A DNA stretch of 64,000 nt from Azospirillum tabaci (GTDB lineage Bacteria > Pseudomonadota > Alphaproteobacteria > Azospirillales > Azospirillaceae), in assembly GCF_014596085.1 (NCBI RefSeq), contig NZ_JACCJY010000033.1, positions 1 through 64,000 on the forward strand. Reading direction: 5' to 3'. The position numbers and the translations under genes are program-made. The stretch's first letter is position 1. Every line of letters starts with the position of its first letter. The notes beneath the pieces were generated by a model that saw nothing but the letters and a program-made list of their open reading frames with translations, searched no databases and was not told the DNA's origin. Below, piece by piece: positions 52,606-61,190 of this stretch.

Positions 52606-53214
52606 TCAGGAATCGATCAGCGCCAGCAGGGCCTGCCGGCGGTGGCCCAGTGACCAGCCGAACAGGAGGTGCCGGTAATTGACGGGCGGCCGGGGAAGTC
52701 CGGTGATCACCAGATGGTTGTACACCGGCTCCCCGCCCTCCACCGCCTCCCGGTACTGCGCGTCGATGGCCTGGGCGTAGGCGCTGTGCACATCCTCGAG
52801 ATGGGGCCTGCCGATGTTCTGGTCGGCCCAGCGGTCGCCGAAGACCCGGCGGGTCGGCTCCCCGATGTAGCGGAAGCACAGCGGCCCGCCGTCCCGCGCC
52901 GTCAGGATGACGCAGCGCGGCAGCAGTCCCTTGCTCTTCAGATCCTCGTGCAGGCCCGGGCCGAAGGTGGGGTGCCGCTTCCACAAGGCGATCATGTCCT
53001 GGTGCCAGTCCGGCGCCGTGCGCAACGGCTGGCGGTGGATGTCGACGCGGGTCTCGGCCGGCTCGGGCGGCGGTTCGCCGCGGCGGCCGCGCAGGATGCT
53101 CACCAGGCTACGGGCAAGCGGCCGAGCCGCGCGGTCCTTGGCGCCATGATCCTTGGCGCCATGATCCTTGAAGGACCCGCCCGGTGGCGGTGTGACGGGC
53201 AGGGCGACCGTCAC
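52606..53214 (-). CDS. Hypothetical protein with PAS-like C-terminal domain
   Basis: 202 residues. N-terminal half is low complexity, with a repeated KDHGA unit encoded by a 15-base repeat. From about residue 72, TAPDWHQDMIALWKRHPTFG, LCFRYIGEPTRRVFGDRWADQ, and YREAVEGGEPVYNHLVITGL, a PAS-like sensor fold of the kind found in many Azospirillum-type proteins. GTG start overlaps the neighbouring gene stop by 4 bases, so both are co-translated. Not fused to a kinase, so it may be a stand-alone sensor partner. Confidence 0.6.
   Translation of the reverse strand: MTVALPVTPPPGGSFKDHGAKDHGAKDRAARPLARSLVSILRGRRGEPPPEPAETRVDIHRQPLRTAPDWHQDMIALWKRHPTFGPGLHEDLKSKGLLPRCVILTARDGGPLCFRYIGEPTRRVFGDRWADQNIGRPHLEDVHSAYAQAIDAQYREAVEGGEPVYNHLVITGLPRPPVNYRHLLFGWSLGHRRQALLALIDS
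53136..53170. repeat. 15-bp tandem repeat within the PAS-like protein gene
   Basis: CCTTGGCGCCATGAT twice (53136-53150, 53151-53165) plus a partial CCTTG. On the minus strand each unit encodes the KDHGA pattern, so copy-number change stays in frame. Confidence 0.8.
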
Positions 53215-54029
53215 TCCCCGACCCCTTTCCTCGGTGACAGGAACTCCGACGCCATGGCCTGATAGATCCGCCGCGCCGCGTCCAGGGCCACGCTCCCCGC
53301 CTTGGCGCCGGCGGCAAGCATCCGGTCGGTCGGCTTGGTCGGCAGGACCTTCGGCATCGCGGCCTCGAAGGCGTCCGCCGTGCGGTCGAAGCGGGTGATG
53401 GCCTCCCGCAGCGCCATGCGCTCCAGGGCCGACACGGCATCGTCCAGAAGAGGGGCCAGCCGCTCGGCGCCGTTCCCTTGGACCGCCATCGCGGTGCGGC
53501 ACGCCCGCAATTTGGTGAGAACCCCCTCCAAGCCCTGCGCGGGGGTCGTCGCCATGATCTCCAGCGCCGGATGGAGGTCCGCATCCTGCGCGCCGTGTCG
53601 GGCCTGCGCCATCGTCTGCAAATGCTGCTCCAGGCGGATCAGCTCGTGATCGCGGTCGGACCCGGGTGGCGCGGCCGGACCGATTCCCGCATGATCGGCG
53701 GCGGCTTGAAGCCGGTCGAGGAACAAAGCCACGCCCTCTCCAAGGGCCAAGGCCTTCGAATCCTCGACGATCCCCTCCTGGCAGAGGGCGTGCGCAAGGC
53801 GTGCCTCGCGCGCCGTCGTCAAGGGCAATTGCCGGATCATCAGGCTCGACAATTCGCGGAGGCCGCCGTTCAGCAGGTCGAAGGCGTGGGGGCCGCCCGG
53901 CGGGTTGGCGACGATGTCGGACATATGTTCCGCGGCTCTGGTGAACAGCGTGTCGCGCCGATCGAAGGCCGTGTTCAGATCGAGGGCGGCATCCGGCACG
54001 CGGCCACCGTTCTGCTGTCCAGAGCGCAT
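53211..54029 (-). CDS. Hypothetical helical protein, partner of the PAS-like protein
   Basis: 272 residues, mostly helical, cytosolic. Segments: ELSSLMIRQLPLTTAREARL, RLEQHLQTMAQARHG, LLDDAVSALERMALREAITR. No catalytic motif. Helical bundles of this kind suit protein docking or histidine-phosphotransfer-like folds, but no phospho-site can be claimed. ATG on minus at 54029, with GGCAGG immediately upstream. Three 16-base repeats lie upstream. It is coupled to the PAS-like gene by a 4-base overlap. Confidence 0.55.
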   Translation of the reverse strand: MRSGQQNGGRVPDAALDLNTAFDRRDTLFTRAAEHMSDIVANPPGGPHAFDLLNGGLRELSSLMIRQLPLTTAREARLAHALCQEGIVEDSKALALGEGVALFLDRLQAAADHAGIGPAAPPGSDRDHELIRLEQHLQTMAQARHGAQDADLHPALEIMATTPAQGLEGVLTKLRACRTAMAVQGNGAERLAPLLDDAVSALERMALREAITRFDRTADAFEAAMPKVLPTKPTDRMLAAGAKAGSVALDAARRIYQAMASEFLSPRKGVGE

Positions 54030-54044
54030 CCTGCCCGCCTTTCC

Positions 54045-54092
54045 GTGTTCCTGAAGACCCGTGTTCCTGAAGACCCATGTTCCTGAAGATGA
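54045..54092. repeat. 16-bp iterons (three copies) upstream of the helical protein gene
   Basis: GTGTTCCTGAAGACCC at 54045-54060 and 54061-54076, with a degenerate third copy at 54077-54092. On the minus strand each reads as a CTTCAGGAACA unit with an SD-like AGGAA. They lie 15 bases before the minus-strand ATG. The 216-base gap 54030-54245 holds no gene. Confidence 0.8.
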
Positions 54093-54245
54093 AGGACCGC
54101 CAAATCTGGTCTGTCCGCCGGAAGCCGCGCCTCAACGGATGGCTGCGTCAGTATTTCACAATGCGGAGTTGTCAACAACCCACGCCATCATTCGATTCGG
54201 GTGGGGCCTCGTCCGGAATGCGCATCAGGGCTGCGGCCGGGCTTT

Positions 54246-55151
54246 TCAGGGGCAGTGCGTCGGCCAGTTGCGCTTGTCGCTCAGCATGTCGACGAAGGCC
54301 TTGACCTTCAGCGGGCGGAAACGGGTGGCCGGATACACGGCATGGATGCCGCCGGACGGCAGGCTCCAGTCCGGCAGAAGCGGAATCAGCCGGCCCGCCG
54401 CGATCTCCTCCGCAACCAGGAATTCCGGCAGGACGGCGAAGCCGCCGCCGGCATGCACGGCGGCCAGCGCCGCCGGCGTGGCGTTGACGCTCATGGCCGG
54501 CTGGACCCGCAAGGTCCGTTCCTCCGCGCCGCGCCGGAACGTCCACAGGCCGGGGTCTTTGAGCGACAGGTTGGCGATGAACGGCCAGACCAGGAGGTCG
54601 TCGGGACCCGCGGCCGGGTGCCGTTCCGCAAGAGCGGGATTCGCGACGGCGAGCTGCCGGAACGTGTCGATGCGGCGGGCCAGCGCGCTGGAATCGTCGA
54701 GCCAGCCGACGCGGATGGCCAGATCGAACTGCTGCCCGATCAGGTCGAGCTTCGCGTCGGTGATCACCAGCTCGACGCGGCATTTCGGATGCCGACGGGT
54801 GAAGGCGGCGACCACCGGCGCCACGATGAAGGAACCGAAATCGTTCGGCGCGGTGATGCGCAGGGTCCCGCGCGGTTCCAGCGCCGCGTCGGACAGCTCG
54901 GCGAAGGCTTCGTCCGCCTCCTTCAGGATCGCCAGACAGCGGGCATGAAGACCCCGGCCGGCCTCGGTCAACTGCACGCTGCGGGTGGTGCGCGTCAGCA
55001 GGCTCACGCCGACATCCGCTTCGAGCCGCGCCACCTGCTGGCTCACCACGGTCTTGGTCACGCCCAGCCGTTCGGCGGCGCGGGTGAAGGATCCCGTGTC
55101 CACCACGGCGGCGAAATAGGCCAGCCGGTTCAGGTTGATGGGTTCGGCCAT
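54246..55151 (-). CDS. LysR-type transcription regulator
   Basis: 301 residues. N-terminal HTH: FAAVVDTGSFTRAAERLGVTKTVVSQQVARLE (split motif). The effector domain starts near residue 90 (GTLRITAPNDFGSFIVAPVV). CrgA-like subgroup of LysR proteins. Divergent from the DsbA-family gene, which it probably controls. Minus ATG at 55151. Confidence 0.92.
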   Translation of the reverse strand: MAEPINLNRLAYFAAVVDTGSFTRAAERLGVTKTVVSQQVARLEADVGVSLLTRTTRSVQLTEAGRGLHARCLAILKEADEAFAELSDAALEPRGTLRITAPNDFGSFIVAPVVAAFTRRHPKCRVELVITDAKLDLIGQQFDLAIRVGWLDDSSALARRIDTFRQLAVANPALAERHPAAGPDDLLVWPFIANLSLKDPGLWTFRRGAEERTLRVQPAMSVNATPAALAAVHAGGGFAVLPEFLVAEEIAAGRLIPLLPDWSLPSGGIHAVYPATRFRPLKVKAFVDMLSDKRNWPTHCP

Positions 55152-55267
55152 GGTCGGAAGCGGTCGTGATTGTTTGTTAAAAGTGTACGGTCTTTATCGT
55201 CTGTCGCTGTTTTCCGATCAATGAGGTTCTTGTACAACGGCAGCCGACACAGACTCCGGAGGGTGCG

Positions 55268-55909
55268 ATGGTCGAGGTCCGCTATTTGTTCGATCCGCTC
55301 TGCGGCTGGTGCTACGGCGCCGCGCCGATGCTCGATCGACTGCGCGCCGAGCCCGGCATCGGCCTGACCCTGATGCCGACCGGCCTTTTCGCCGGCGACG
55401 GCGCGCGGGCCATGGACCCCGGCTTCGCCGCCTACGCCTGGGCCAACGATCAGCGGATCGCCGCGCTGACCGGCCTGCCCTTCAGCGAGGCCTACCGCGG
55501 CCGCGTGCTGGACGGCGCGGCGCGGTTCGATTCCGGGCCGTCCACGCTTGCCCTGACCGCCGTCCTGATGACCGCTCCGCCGCGCGAGGCCGAGGCGCTC
55601 AAGGCCATCCAGCGCGCCCGCTATGTCGACGGTGTGGATACGTCCGACGTCGAGGCCGTGGGGGCCATCCTCGCCGCCGAAGGGCTGCAGGAGGCCGCCC
55701 ATCTTCTTGCCGGGCAAAGCGCGGCTTTGACCGAGGCCTGCCGCGCGCGGATCGCGGCGGCCACCGCCGACATGCGGCGTTTCGGGCTGCGCGGCGTGCC
55801 CGCGCTGCTGGCCGGCAACGGGGAACGCTGGCGCCCCATCCGCTCGGATGCCCTGTTCGGCGACTTCGAGCTTCTCGTCCGCACGCTCAAGGCCGCGGCC
55901 TCGGCCTGA
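55268..55909 (+). CDS. DsbA-family thioredoxin-fold protein
   Basis: 213 residues, no signal peptide, so cytosolic (FrnE/2-hydroxychromene isomerase-like DsbA group). Active-site CGWC at residues 12-15 in YLFDPLCGWCYGA; cis-Pro region GLRGVPALL. Acts as a thiol oxidoreductase or isomerase. Divergent from the LysR regulator and 101 bases ahead of the variant MBL-fold gene, suggesting a shared oxidative or electrophile-stress regulon. Confidence 0.88.
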   Translation: MVEVRYLFDPLCGWCYGAAPMLDRLRAEPGIGLTLMPTGLFAGDGARAMDPGFAAYAWANDQRIAALTGLPFSEAYRGRVLDGAARFDSGPSTLALTAVLMTAPPREAEALKAIQRARYVDGVDTSDVEAVGAILAAEGLQEAAHLLAGQSAALTEACRARIAAATADMRRFGLRGVPALLAGNGERWRPIRSDALFGDFELLVRTLKAAASA

Positions 55910-56010
55910 CGAGCGGCCTGTCCTTTCCGCAACGTCTCGTTCGGCGACGGGCCATGGGTCCGCCGCGACGGGACGGCCATGCCCGCCCACCGTCACACAG
56001 GGATAATTCC

Positions 56011-56913
56011 GTGCTGACCAGACGAACGCTCATGACGACCACCCTGGCGCTCGGCGCGAGTGCGCTCGTCGCCCCGGTCGGTTCCGCAGCCGCTTCCCGC
56101 GGCGGCTCGCTGCGTTGGAAACACTTCCCGGCGGGACCGAACGGCTTCTTCCGGGCGCCGCTGCTCCTCACCGGTCCGTCGGAGGCGCTGCTGCTCGACG
56201 GCGGCTTCACCTATCCGGACGGACGGGCCATGGTCGAGGCCATCCGGGCAAGCGGGAAGCGGCTGACGGCCATCTACATCAGCCAGTCTGACCCCGACTA
56301 TTATTTCAGCCTGAAGCCGCTGCACGAGGCGTTCCCGGACACCCGCGTGATCGCCGGCTCCGCGACCGTCGCGGCGATCAAGGGCAACGTCGCCAAGAAG
56401 CTGGAGACCTGGGGGCCGCGGCTGAAGGAGAACGGTCCGCAGACGCTGGCCGACATCGTCCTGCCGGAGGTGTTCGACGGCCGGACGCTGACGGTGGACG
56501 GGCAAAGCGTCGAGATCGTCACCGCGGAAGGGCTGGCCAACCGCCGTTACCTGTGGGCGCCGTCGCTGAACGCGGTGTTTGGCGGAGTCCTGGTCTTCTC
56601 GGGCGTCCATGTCTGGACCGCCGACGCGCCGACGAAGGAAAGCCGTGCGGCCTGGATCGCCGCTCTCGACCAAATGGCGGCGCGGCGGCCGGCGATCGTG
56701 GTTCCCGGCCACATGGCGCCGGACGCCGCCACCGACCCCTCCGGCATCGCCTTCACCAAGCGCTATCTTCTCGCCTTCGAGGAGGAGCTGCCGAAGGCCG
56801 CCGACTCCGCCGCGCTGAAGGCGGCTATGGAGGCGCGATTCCCTGGTCTCGGCATGGGCGTGGCGCTCGACATCGGGGCCAAGGTCGCCAAAGGCGAGAT
56901 GACATGGGGTTGA
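56011..56913 (+). CDS. Secreted MBL-fold protein with altered metal-binding motif
   Basis: 300 residues with signal-like N-terminus (RRTLMTTTLALGASALVAPV). The metallo-beta-lactamase fold is visible (APLLLTGPSEALLLDGGFTY, PAIVVPGHMAPDA), but the His-x-His-x-Asp-His motif reads YISQSDPDYYFS: Gln, Asp and Tyr replace the three His. This variant is seen in a proteobacterial MBL subclass (the Vmh group, from memory). The role may be non-catalytic or use a different metal. GTG 56011 follows CAGGGA; ATG 56032 is possible. Confidence 0.82.
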   Translation: MLTRRTLMTTTLALGASALVAPVGSAAASRGGSLRWKHFPAGPNGFFRAPLLLTGPSEALLLDGGFTYPDGRAMVEAIRASGKRLTAIYISQSDPDYYFSLKPLHEAFPDTRVIAGSATVAAIKGNVAKKLETWGPRLKENGPQTLADIVLPEVFDGRTLTVDGQSVEIVTAEGLANRRYLWAPSLNAVFGGVLVFSGVHVWTADAPTKESRAAWIAALDQMAARRPAIVVPGHMAPDAATDPSGIAFTKRYLLAFEEELPKAADSAALKAAMEARFPGLGMGVALDIGAKVAKGEMTWG

Positions 56914-56950
56914 TGGGGGCTGAGGCGGCCGGCGCCGTGCGTCGACCGCC

Positions 56951-58723
56951 TCAGCCTACGGCGTTGAAATCGTCCAGCAGGGCGGCGATGCGCCCGCTGT
57001 CGCTCTGGTCCATGATGACGCGGGCGCGGCGGGTGGCCTCCTGAAGGTCCAGCTTGCGGATGCGCCGCTTCACCAGGGGAATGGCCGGCGGCACCATCGA
57101 CAGGTCGCGCACGCCCAGCCCCAGCAGCAGCGCCGTGTAGCGCGAATCGCCGGCGATCTCCCCGCAGACCGACACCGGGATGCGGGCGCGCAACGCCGCC
57201 TCGATGGTGAACTGGATCAGGCGCAGCACCGCCGGGTGCAGCGGGTCGTAGAGCGAGGCGACCTGCTCGTCGCCACGGTCGATGGCCAATGTGTACTGCG
57301 TCAGGTCGTTGGTGCCGATGGAGAAGAAGTCGGCGGCGTAGGCCAGCGCGTCGGCGGACAGCGCCGCCCCCGGCACCTCCACCATCACGCCCACCGGCGG
57401 CAGCGGGTCGGCGATGGGCACGCCGCGGCGGCGCAGGCGGCGGGCCACTTGGCCCATCATCTCGCGCACGCGCTGCACCTCGGCGACGGAGCAGATCATC
57501 GGCAGCAGGATGCGCAGCGGTCCGTGGACGCCGGCCCGCAGCATGGCGGCGAGCTGCGTCTCCAGCAGCTTCGGCTCGCGCAGGCCGAGCCGGACCGCGC
57601 GCAGGCCGAGCGCCGGGTTCGCCGGCTCGCCGTAGCGGCCCGCCATCCAGCCGGCCAGCTTCTCCCCACCGACATCCATGGTGCGGGCGGTGACGGTGCG
57701 CCCGCCCATGCCCTCCACGATGGAGCGCAGGACGGTGTACTGCTCGTCCTCGTCCGGCAGCTGGTCGCGGTTCATGAACAGGAACTCGGTGCGCAGCAGA
57801 CCGATTCCCTGCGCTCCGTTCTCCAGCGCGTGGTCGAGGTCGCGCGGCAGTTCCAGATTGGCCTGGAGCGTCACCGCCGTGTTGTCGCGGGTGACCGCGG
57901 GAAGCTTGCGCAGCCCCTTCAACTGCTCGCGCTCGCGCTCGCGTTCGGCGCGGCGCTGCCGGTAGTCCTCCAGCACCTCGGGGGTGGGGTCGATGATGAC
58001 GCGCCCCTGCACCCCGTCGACGATGACCGTGATCCCGTTCTTCAGCCCGGACAGCAGCCCGCCGACGCCCAGCACCGCCGGAATGCCCAGCGAGCGCGCC
58101 ATGATCGCCGTGTGCCCCTCGGCGCCGCCGAGCACGGTGGCGAAGCCGGCGACGCGGCGCGGGTCGAGCAGGGCGGTGTCCGCGGGGGTCAGCTCCTCGG
58201 CCAGGATCACCGAGCCGGGATTCAACATGGAGAAGGCCTGATACTCGTGCCGCATCAGGTTGCGGATCAGGCGCCGCCCCACCTCGCGCACGTCGGCGAT
58301 GCGTCCGGCGAGGTAGCTGTCCTCCATGCTCGCGAAGGTCTGGGCGATGGTGGCGATCTCCGCCTGCACCGCGGCCTCGGCGTTGACCAGCTCCTGCTGG
58401 ATGCGGCGCTCGACGCCGCGCGTCAGGCGGGAGTTCGTGACCATCGCCAGATGGGCGTCGAGAAGGAAGCCGATCTCCTCCGACGCGGAGCCGGGCAGCA
58501 CCAGCGCCTTGGCCTTCAGCTTGCGGATCTGGCGGCGCGCCTTGCCGCAGGCGTCGGCGAAGCGCGTGGCCTCGGCCTCCACCTGATCGGCGGCGAGCGT
58601 GTATTCGGGAACGCGGACGGCGCCGCTCTCCACCACATGGGCCGGGCCGATGGCAATGCCGGGCGAAACGCCCAACCCGCGCAACGACCGCCCCTGGCCG
58701 GCGGCCGGAACGTCAGTCTTCAT
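56951..58723 (-). CDS. ptsI: PTS enzyme I
   Basis: 590 residues, phosphoenolpyruvate-dependent phosphotransferase. Active His204 in GGAEGHTAIMAR; PEP-binding FLFMNRDQLPDEDEQ, VGVMVEVPGAAL, SVCGEIAGD (Cys). No GAF domain, so it is not classic PtsP. Transfers phosphate to HPr. Minus ATG at 58723 overlaps the HPr 3' end by 11 bases. No sugar permease EIIB/C is in the window, so this is likely a regulatory PTS. Confidence 0.95.
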   Translation of the reverse strand: MKTDVPAAGQGRSLRGLGVSPGIAIGPAHVVESGAVRVPEYTLAADQVEAEATRFADACGKARRQIRKLKAKALVLPGSASEEIGFLLDAHLAMVTNSRLTRGVERRIQQELVNAEAAVQAEIATIAQTFASMEDSYLAGRIADVREVGRRLIRNLMRHEYQAFSMLNPGSVILAEELTPADTALLDPRRVAGFATVLGGAEGHTAIMARSLGIPAVLGVGGLLSGLKNGITVIVDGVQGRVIIDPTPEVLEDYRQRRAEREREREQLKGLRKLPAVTRDNTAVTLQANLELPRDLDHALENGAQGIGLLRTEFLFMNRDQLPDEDEQYTVLRSIVEGMGGRTVTARTMDVGGEKLAGWMAGRYGEPANPALGLRAVRLGLREPKLLETQLAAMLRAGVHGPLRILLPMICSVAEVQRVREMMGQVARRLRRRGVPIADPLPPVGVMVEVPGAALSADALAYAADFFSIGTNDLTQYTLAIDRGDEQVASLYDPLHPAVLRLIQFTIEAALRARIPVSVCGEIAGDSRYTALLLGLGVRDLSMVPPAIPLVKRRIRKLDLQEATRRARVIMDQSDSGRIAALLDDFNAVG

Positions 58724-59084
58724 CGAACTTGCGGGTGATCAGATCCACGAGAGCCGCCATGGCCTCTTCGGCCTCGCGGCCGTAGGCGTACAGTTCCACC
58801 GAGGTGCCGGGGCCGGCGGCCAGCATCATCAGGCCCATGATGGATTCGCCCGACACCTGCGTCTCGCCGCGCCGCACCTCGATCTCGCAATCGAAGGTGG
58901 CGACCAGCTTCACGAACTTCGCCGCCGCGCGGGCGTGCAGGCCGCGCTGGTTGCTGATCGTGACGGTCTGGCAGATTTCGGGATTTCTCTCCGGATCCTG
59001 TCCGTTCGGAGTCTGTCCGTTCGGACTCTGCCCGCCGATGCCGGAAGCGCCCTGGGCGGGCGTCTTGTCGTCTGGAACGTTCAT
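58713..59084 (-). CDS. ptsH: HPr-like phosphocarrier with N-terminal extension
   Basis: 123 residues, about 35 more than typical HPr (85-90). Extension rich in Gly, Asn, Gln and Pro with a repeated PNGQ unit (SPNGQTPNGQDPE). The core has phospho-His in NQRGLHARAAAKFV and the regulatory Ser in GESIMGLMMLAA, the site for HprK. Minus ATG at 59084. It is between EIIA (4-base gap) and EI (11-base overlap). Confidence 0.93.
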   Translation of the reverse strand: MNVPDDKTPAQGASGIGGQSPNGQTPNGQDPERNPEICQTVTISNQRGLHARAAAKFVKLVATFDCEIEVRRGETQVSGESIMGLMMLAAGPGTSVELYAYGREAEEAMAALVDLITRKFDED

Positions 59085-59088
59085 CGGG

Positions 59089-59490
59089 TCACCCGTCCGA
59101 CAGCAGCGAGGAAGCGACGTTGATGTATTTCTGGCCGGCCTCCCGCGCGGCGGTCACGGCGTGGGTCAGCGTTTCCTGGCGGCGCACGCTGGCCAGCTTG
59201 ATCAGCATCGGCAGGTTCACGCCGGCGATCACCTCGACCTTCGCCTTGTCCATGATGGAGATGGCGAGGTTGGACGGGGTCCCGCCGAACATGTCGGTCA
59301 GCACGACGACGCCGGACCCGTCGTCCACGTCGGCAACGGAGTTCAGAATGTCCTGACGGCGCTGCTCCATGTCGTCGTCTGGGCCGATGCACACGGCCCG
59401 CACCTGCTGCTGCTCACCCACCACATGCTCCAGCGCGGCGATGAACTCTTCCGCGAGGCGCCCGTGGGTTACCAGAACCATACCGATCAT
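59089..59490 (-). CDS. PTS EIIA component, mannose-family type
   Basis: 133 residues. Phospho-His9 in MVLVTHGRLAEEF; the conserved LTDMFGGTPSNLA core and AGVNLPMLIKLA. EIIA-Man-type proteins in alphaproteobacteria regulate rather than transport. First gene of the EIIA-HPr-EI transcript. Minus ATG at 59490. A 120-base gap separates it from the rapZ stop. Confidence 0.93.
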   Translation of the reverse strand: MIGMVLVTHGRLAEEFIAALEHVVGEQQQVRAVCIGPDDDMEQRRQDILNSVADVDDGSGVVVLTDMFGGTPSNLAISIMDKAKVEVIAGVNLPMLIKLASVRRQETLTHAVTAAREAGQKYINVASSLLSDG

Positions 59491-59610
59491 GGGACATCCT
59501 TCAATTCTGGAGCCTCCCCCGAAGCCACATTCATATTGCGGCACTTATGAACGATCCCTTATCCGGATCGACCCGCACCTTGGGCCATCCCCCTGGCCAG
59601 CCTTCGGCTG

Positions 59611-60534
59611 TCAGCCGGCCCGCGGGGCTTGCCGTTCCAGTTCCCGGTGGCTGATCCCGACCTTCAGACCCAGCCCGCCCAGCCACGCGGCCAGCCGTTC
59701 GGCGACGAACACGGACCGGTGCTTGCCGCCCGTGCAGCCGACCGCGATGGTCAGGTAACTCTTGCCCTCCTGGTTGTAGCGCGGCAGAAGCGGCTGCAAC
59801 AGGTCCGTCAGATGACGGAAGAACTCGGCGAAATCCGGGTCGCCCTCCACCCGCGCCGCCACGCGGGGGTCCAGGCCGGTCAGCGGTCGCAGATCCGGAT
59901 CATAATGGGGATTCGTCAGGAAGCGTACGTCGAACACGAGGTCCGCCTCGCGAGGCAACCCCATCCGGAACGAGAAGGAGGTGACGAAGACCTGAAGCGC
60001 CGCCTGGCTGCCGATCTGGAAGCTGCCGGCCAGGATGCGGCGCAGGTCGTGGATCGACAATTGCGTGGTGTCGATGGTCACGTCGGCCTGCTGCTTCAGC
60101 GGAAGCAGCATCGCGCGTTCCAACTGGATGCCGTCGGGCACCGGGCGGTCGATGGCCAGCGGGTGGCGGCGCCGCGTCTCGGTGAAGCGGCGCTGCAGCG
60201 TCTCGTCCCCGCAGTCGAGGAAGACCAGCCGCACGTCCAGCTCCGCGTGGGCCCTCAGCGCCTCCACCTCCTCCAGCATGGCGTGGGCGGAAAAGTCGCG
60301 GGTCCGGCTGTCGATGACCAGCGCCAGCGGGCGCTTGCGCGGGTCGGCCTGCTCCAGGAGCGCCGGGACCAGCGAGAGGCGCAGATTGTCCACCGCTTCG
60401 TAGCCCAGGTCCTCCAGGGCCTTCAGGGCGACGGACATCCCCGCCCCCGACATGCCGGTGACGAGCACGAGTTGGCCGTCCTGGCCCTTGGGCCGTTCCG
60501 GCGGATGGTCTTGCGAGGAGAGACGGTCGGTCAT
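59611..60534 (-). CDS. rapZ: RapZ-family RNA-binding/nucleotide-binding protein with altered Walker A
   Basis: 307 residues. Family motifs are LKALEDLGYEAVDN, VIDSRTRDFS, FVTSFSFRMGLPREADLVFDVRFLTNPHYDPDLRPLTG (split by me here in text only) and CTGGKHRSVFVAERLA. The P-loop reads GMSGAGMS: the Lys that binds phosphate is Met. It would regulate GlmS-type small-RNA decay or cell-wall precursor supply; nucleotide use is doubtful. Overlaps hprK by 4 bases. Confidence 0.93.
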   Translation of the reverse strand: MTDRLSSQDHPPERPKGQDGQLVLVTGMSGAGMSVALKALEDLGYEAVDNLRLSLVPALLEQADPRKRPLALVIDSRTRDFSAHAMLEEVEALRAHAELDVRLVFLDCGDETLQRRFTETRRRHPLAIDRPVPDGIQLERAMLLPLKQQADVTIDTTQLSIHDLRRILAGSFQIGSQAALQVFVTSFSFRMGLPREADLVFDVRFLTNPHYDPDLRPLTGLDPRVAARVEGDPDFAEFFRHLTDLLQPLLPRYNQEGKSYLTIAVGCTGGKHRSVFVAERLAAWLGGLGLKVGISHRELERQAPRAG

Positions 60535-61058
60535 GGCAGGTCCGGAACCTTTCCCAGAGAGCCGGCCCGCGCTGCGCCGGCGGCCAGCTTCAGCTTGGCC
60601 GGCGCCGAGGCGTCAAAGGGGCAGAGGGCGAGGCGCGGCACCGTCCGGTCGAGAAGGTCCGCGGTCTCCTCTTCGGGGAGGCGCTCAACGGCGCCGCGCG
60701 GCACCAGATCGACGACCAGGCCAACCTCCGCCTCGGTGGCGGTGGGCATGGGCATGATGCCGACGCCCCGCACCTCCAGCAGTCCGGCCAGCGCCGCCGG
60801 CGCCGTTGCCATCAGCCGGCCATTGTCCACGCGCAGTTCCACACGGTCATCGGCAACCAACAGCGCCCCCGCCTCGATCATCCGCAGGGCCAGATCGGAC
60901 TTGCCGCTGCCCGACGGTCCCCGCAGCAGCACCCCGACGGGCGCTTCGCCCCGGTTGCCGCCGTCCCGATTGGGAGCGCCGCCGTTCCCATGGCTTTTGT
61001 TCCCATGGCTGCTGTTCCATGTGCCGACCAGGACGCAGGTGCCGTGAATCGTTGCCAT
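60531..61058 (-). CDS. hprK: HPr kinase/phosphorylase, short alphaproteobacterial form with Gly/Asn-rich insert
   Basis: 175 residues, C-terminal catalytic domain only, as usual in this class. Walker A RGPSGSGKSDLALRMI, then LVADDRVELRVDNGRL and LLEVRGVGIM, the family signature. An insert of about 20 residues (NSSHGNKSHGNGGAPNRDGG) lies between the first strand and the P-loop and is partly made by 15-base repeats. It phosphorylates HPr on Ser. Minus ATG at 61058 chosen as it begins the MATIHGTCV conserved start. Confidence 0.9.
   Translation of the reverse strand: MATIHGTCVLVGTWNSSHGNKSHGNGGAPNRDGGNRGEAPVGVLLRGPSGSGKSDLALRMIEAGALLVADDRVELRVDNGRLMATAPAALAGLLEVRGVGIMPMPTATEAEVGLVVDLVPRGAVERLPEEETADLLDRTVPRLALCPFDASAPAKLKLAAGAARAGSLGKVPDLP
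60984..61020. repeat. 15-bp repeat inside hprK
   Basis: GTTCCCATGGCTTTT (60984-60998), GTTCCCATGGCTGCT (60999-61013), and a partial GTTCCAT. In frame, encoding the HGNKS/HGN pattern of the insert. Confidence 0.85.
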
Positions 61059-61190
61059 GATCCCGCGAAGGTGAGGCGTGCCGCCGGTTCTGTCAATGGG
61101 ATGCCGAAAATGCATCCTTTTCCCGCTCGATACGCCTCGAATGCGCCGGCGTGACCGCCCTGGCCTGACGCCCGCCGCCCGCTTCCCGCC

